64,000 nucleotides of DNA from Brachypterus glaber (taxonomy: Eukaryota; Arthropoda; Insecta; Coleoptera; Kateretidae), in the NCBI GenBank assembly GCA_958510825.1, contig OY294049.1, positions 38,840,774-38,904,773 of the forward strand. The letters run 5' to 3'. Within the stretch, counting starts at the first letter, position 1; each line of letters begins with the position of its first letter. Under the pieces are notes generated by a model, which made no database searches, was not told the origin of the DNA, and worked only from the letters and a program-made list of their open reading frames with translations. Below are positions 60,341 through 64,000 of the stretch, piece after piece. The translations under genes were made by a program, and so were the position numbers.

Positions 60341-60730
60341 TTTTACCAATAGAAAACAATTAAAACTACCTTTGTAGACCTATAAATGTGAAAACATGAG
60401 GTGTTCCACAGGGTAGTCATCTAGGTCCAATATTGTTTCAAATATTTATTAAAGACCTTTGAGATGTTTAAGTATTGTCTATTATTACTTTCTGCTTAAA
60501 ATTTCGATGTAATTTTACATTAATTTATAGGTAAATTGTCAAATTTAAGAACTGCCTTTCCAGACATATTAATGTGATAAATAGGTGTTCCACAGGGTAT
60601 TCATCTAGATCCAATTATGTTTCTAATATTTATTAACGACATTAAAACTACGTTTACAATAGTAAAAAAGTATAATAATATTCATACTTTTTGCTGATGA
60701 TTTTTATGTAATTTCACATTAACTTACATG
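60320..60730 (+). pseudogene. Decayed non-LTR reverse-transcriptase fragment, motif duplicated
   Basis: At 60,400 the frame reads GVPQGSHLGPILFQIFIKD, and at 60,584 a second version reads GVPQGIHLDPIMFLIFINDI. FADDFYVISH follows near 60,690, the catalytic box. TNRKQ precedes the first copy. Stops and shifts separate the parts. The motifs fit a LINE reverse transcriptase; the two GVPQG copies lie 184 bp apart and look like a tandem duplication. Confidence 0.75.
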
Positions 60731-61059
60731 TAATAATTAGTAAAATTTACAATACAATAATTTAAGCTCATTTTTTACAGTACAGCCCGCAGAATTCACA
60801 TGAGCTTGGATTTTATTGCTTACGATTAATATGAATATTTCAGCAAAATGAAAATATCCGAAACGCTGAAGCAATATTGTCTAGCGGACACGCCTGCATG
60901 ATAAATTAATCTGTAATATTTTAAGTATGCATAGAATTTGATTAACAAAACGCAATTACTCTTTTTCACTTTTGGCCCTTTGTGCTTCAACTATAATTAT
61001 AACATCAAAATCAAGAACGAAAATAACCAAAATTAATAAAATATGGAAACGGTGGATAG

Positions 61060-61240
61060 AGAACAAAAATTTGTCTTTTGAAATGTGGTGCTATAGGAGA
61101 ATGTTAAAGATAAAATGGTGAGATGGAGGTACAAAGGAAAGCGTATTGGAGAGAATTGGGGAAGAGCTTATTTTAGGGATAGGGCTGATCAGGAGAAGGC
61201 CTCAAATGTTGGGTCACATATTGTCTTCCACACGGTAAAA
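61060..61240 (+). pseudogene. Decayed LINE C-terminal fragment
   Basis: LSFEMWCYRRMLKIKW is encoded at about 61,071-61,118, and in another frame IRRRPQMLGHIL at 61,188-61,223. Both are typical of the region after the reverse transcriptase in RTE-like and related LINEs. Frame changes and a stop lie between. Confidence 0.6.
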
Positions 61241-61900
61241 AAGCTCCGACGAAAGGGGGAGGTATCACGCGCGCTCTCTTCTTTACGTCATAAATCGTGC
61301 GTGCGTGCAAGTGAGAGGCACCACATTCTTCACATATTTTCCATAGTCACACATCCGTGTGTCAAACAATATTAAGACATATTAATTCTCAGATATTAAG
61401 ATAGGGTTTTTTATTCTACAGTCAGAGTTGTTTGAGTGGCTAAGGTCGTCTTTTGTTTTAAATTTTTTGCTTTAATCACTTAGGTTTTTATGATTGAAAT
61501 TAAGTAAAATTTCTTAATTTTCTAATATATAAAAAAAATCGAGAAAGGGCGTAGTTAGCCACTCAAGCAACTCTTTAACTAAACAATGGTAAAAACCCCA
61601 TATCAATATCTTTATTAATAAAAGATAATTTACGGATTAAAATAGCTTTACAAATGCTAAAAATTGTATTGAACTTTGTTCCATCATGGACAAGAAAAAG
61701 TTTTTTTATGCGAAATGACCCTGAAAGGTTTTTTGGAGAGCTAGCTGACCCAGCTCAGCTCGAAGTTAGAAAAAGAGTGGACAGGCCTACAATAGAATAC
61801 TGCTTACAAATAACAAAGGATGTGGGGTTTAGAAATCAAATTATTAGCCGGGAATGGGTGGAATGGAGAGCTAGCTGCCTCAAATTGGTCTTGGGAGTCC

Positions 61901-62317
61901 CAATGGAGATTTCTCCCGTTAGATTAGACAGGGACAACAGTTCTACCCCAAAAAGGATAGAAGACATACATACACTCCCACTTCCACCCAACCAAACAAA
62001 TTCTGTATTTGTTCTTTGTTGAACAAATACAATATTTACTTGGCCGGGCGAAAAGTCTAACTATATTATTTTTATTAAAGAAATTACTGGCGCCATCTAA
62101 ATTTTAGTAGAATTATCTTATTCTATAGATTCACATTAGCTATGTTCGTTCGTGCCGCTCAGTGCTACACTTTCCGGCCAACCAAATAAATACTGTATTT
62201 GTTGTATGAAAAACAAATACAGTATTTATTTGGTTGGCTGGAAAGTGTAGCACAAATGAGATAAAGATAGGGTAGACGTCTTTTGTTTCATAATTCTAGT
62301 TGTAGAGAGCTCCATTG
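61901..62317 (+). mobile_element. Palindrome-bearing family P, intact copy with 13-bp target duplication
   Basis: It runs from CAATGGAGATTTCTC to GAGAGCTCCATTG. GTCTTGGGAGTCC stands on both sides (61,888-61,900 and 62,318-62,330). It contains two hairpins: ACAAATTCTGTATTTGTTC with its partner, and the perfect 26-bp palindrome near 62,177-62,237. It has no ORF of its own; a 122-codon frame simply reads across its left border. Confidence 0.92.
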
Positions 62318-62603
62318 GTCTTGGGAGTCCAATTTGAGACTGATGATGTCTTGATGATGTGTTTCTTACTCTTTTATTACGATTATATTTTATATACTAC
62401 CCTGTATACATATAAAAACAGAGAAAGTGCAGAAAATGGTTTTAATTTCAAAATATAATATTCGTTTTTCTACTTAAATTTAATTCAGACTACTTTTTTA
62501 GGTTCTCATTATTTTTAATTCAACTTTAATAGGTGTAAGCAGAAAGTTTCATAAACCAGATTTTTAGTTCAATTGGTTTTATACCAAATTTTAGTTAAAA
62601 TAT

Positions 62604-62604
<1 letters not shown>

Positions 62605-62674
<70 letters not shown>
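62605..62674. repeat. TA microsatellite
   Basis: About 35 uninterrupted TA units. Confidence 0.98.
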
Positions 62675-62679
<5 letters not shown>

Positions 62680-63175
62680 GGTTTATTAGGGATTTTATAC
62701 TATCCCTGATATAAAGAAGACCATGTACTTTGATTCTCCGGGTCTAATCAGTACAAAATTGTTTTATTCATACATGACCTTAAGCTCCTCAAAGCTTAAC
62801 TAGCTTAATTACATGTCTACCACACTTAAGCATTTGAAAATATATATTTTTTTTTAAATGTATATTTACCACTAATAGTTCAAAAGAAAATTAATAAATA
62901 TCAAAATTGCAATTTCTTTGTAACGTCAGTCAACATTTTATTCAAATGGGCATCCAATGGGTGCGATTCATAACCTGATATCACCTGCAAAAATATTTAT
63001 CGGGTAGGTACCGATCAATATTTTTGCATTTCGTAATTTATATGATATCATATTTATAATATTTTATCAATTCTATAGGTGGAGCATCCTAAGAAAAAAT
63101 TATTAATAATTTTTGTTTAAAAAATATTTCACAGAAGTATATGTGGACGTCCACATGTAAAAGGGTCCATATTGT
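62680..63175. other. No gene recognised
   Basis: AT-rich DNA without a clear feature. Confidence 0.4.
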
Positions 63176-63178
63176 CGG

Positions 63179-63818
63179 TACAGGGTGTCCCAACTATATT
63201 TTAATATTCTCGGAATCTAGAACAGATATTTCAAATCTGAAAAAAAATGGTTAGGTAATGCAAAATGTTCAATGCAAAACAGTAAAAAATTATTAGAAAC
63301 CCACCCTATTCACCTATCCAACCAATTTGATGTTTGGAGGGTTGCTTTTCAAAGATTTTGTGTTCATTTTAAAAAAAAATAAACCGTTTTTATTAAAATA
63401 AACAATCTAAATTAAATAAAAACTAGTTTGATAAAATATGTTTGCGTATAAAATAGGATAGAAGGCATTCGACGCATCTGAGCACATAAAAAAGCATTCC
63501 CCTTAATAAAAATAAACCATGAAGAATTGACCCTACCATAACGCGCCATGTGCATAATTTCATCTTTAAATTAACATTTTATCAAAGCCCACTCATCAAA
63601 AAGGAAAAATAACAGTTATTTATAAAGATATTTTTAATGGCATTCTATATTATTTTCTTCTTATTCTTCTTTTTGTTTTTTTTTTCTTCTTCTTCATCTT
63701 CTGTATTATCCGCCATCGCGTAACTTGATTTAAGTCGTTATATTTGCTAAATTTGTGGTAAATTATTACTACCTTTCTCCGTGTACCGTTAGTAAATTAT
63801 TTTTGTGTCACCCTGTAT
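63179..63818. mobile_element. Possible TIR element with TACAGGGTG ends
   Basis: TACAGGGTGTCCC at the left faces GTGTCACCCTGTA at the right, 640 bp apart, with TA at both borders. The inverted repeats are only about 10 bp, so the pairing could be chance. Confidence 0.4.
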
Positions 63819-64000
63819 AATATTTATAATATTATGTTTTCTATATGGGAAGTATGACTATATGTTTTTCTTTTTTTCTGTAAATGTGGCATCTGGCTCT
63901 AAAAGATTTCATGTTATAGGAATAAGCACGTTTTGCCAGTTTTGTTGTAATGTAGTCAAAATAAAAATTTTCTTTGCCTTTTACGTAAACATAGGCATTG

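Noticed and set aside
61654..62022. 122-codon plus frame
   Set aside because: Its last third lies inside the family P element and crosses the target duplication. The first part has no recognisable family or splice context.

Overview
The window looks like nuclear DNA of an insect, possibly a beetle (the group is a guess). It is very AT-rich, its two recognisable genes are animal genes (one with twelve GT..AG-bounded exons), and most of the rest is a dense, nested layer of non-LTR retrotransposon pieces and inverted-repeat transposons. No prokaryotic gene organisation is present.

The gene-bearing part is about 2.58-16.72 kb, all on the minus strand. A ZSWIM4/5/6-family gene (SWIM zinc-finger protein) occupies twelve visible exons from 16,724 down to its stop codon at 2,578. 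Every junction is GT..AG and the reading frame stays open for about 1,117 residues. The N-terminal part upstream of the SWIM motif was not found and probably lies beyond the window or in an unrecognised small exon. The 7.3-kb intron between its second and third visible exons holds a complete, intronless Bloom-type RecQ helicase gene (Blm, 9,536-13,468) on the same strand.

From 16.7 kb to the right end I find no convincing host gene. This part holds: hAT-type elements with 8-bp target duplications (18.7 and 43.1-44.2 kb); small TTA/TAA-duplicating MITEs (9.35, 15.98, 22.59, 27.57 kb); many other terminal-inverted-repeat or foldback elements; a roughly 0.4-kb palindrome-bearing family (five copies, one interrupted by a LINE, one with a 13-bp target duplication); three clear LINE fragments with different 3' tails (19.3, 40.6 and 46.7-49.1 kb) and decayed reverse-transcriptase remnants (60.4, 61.1 kb); minisatellites (2.0-2.5, 30.6, 33.1, 56.9 kb); and a TA microsatellite (62.6 kb).

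The most striking object is on the minus strand at 41,778-41,852: a sequence meeting every core requirement of a type I hammerhead ribozyme. It sits in a 239-bp insertion bounded by a 10-bp direct repeat, which suggests a small ribozyme-bearing retroelement.

Limits: all calls come from reading the sequence by eye. Exon edges were placed by splice consensus, frame and family knowledge. Repeat boundaries are approximate unless a target duplication is stated.
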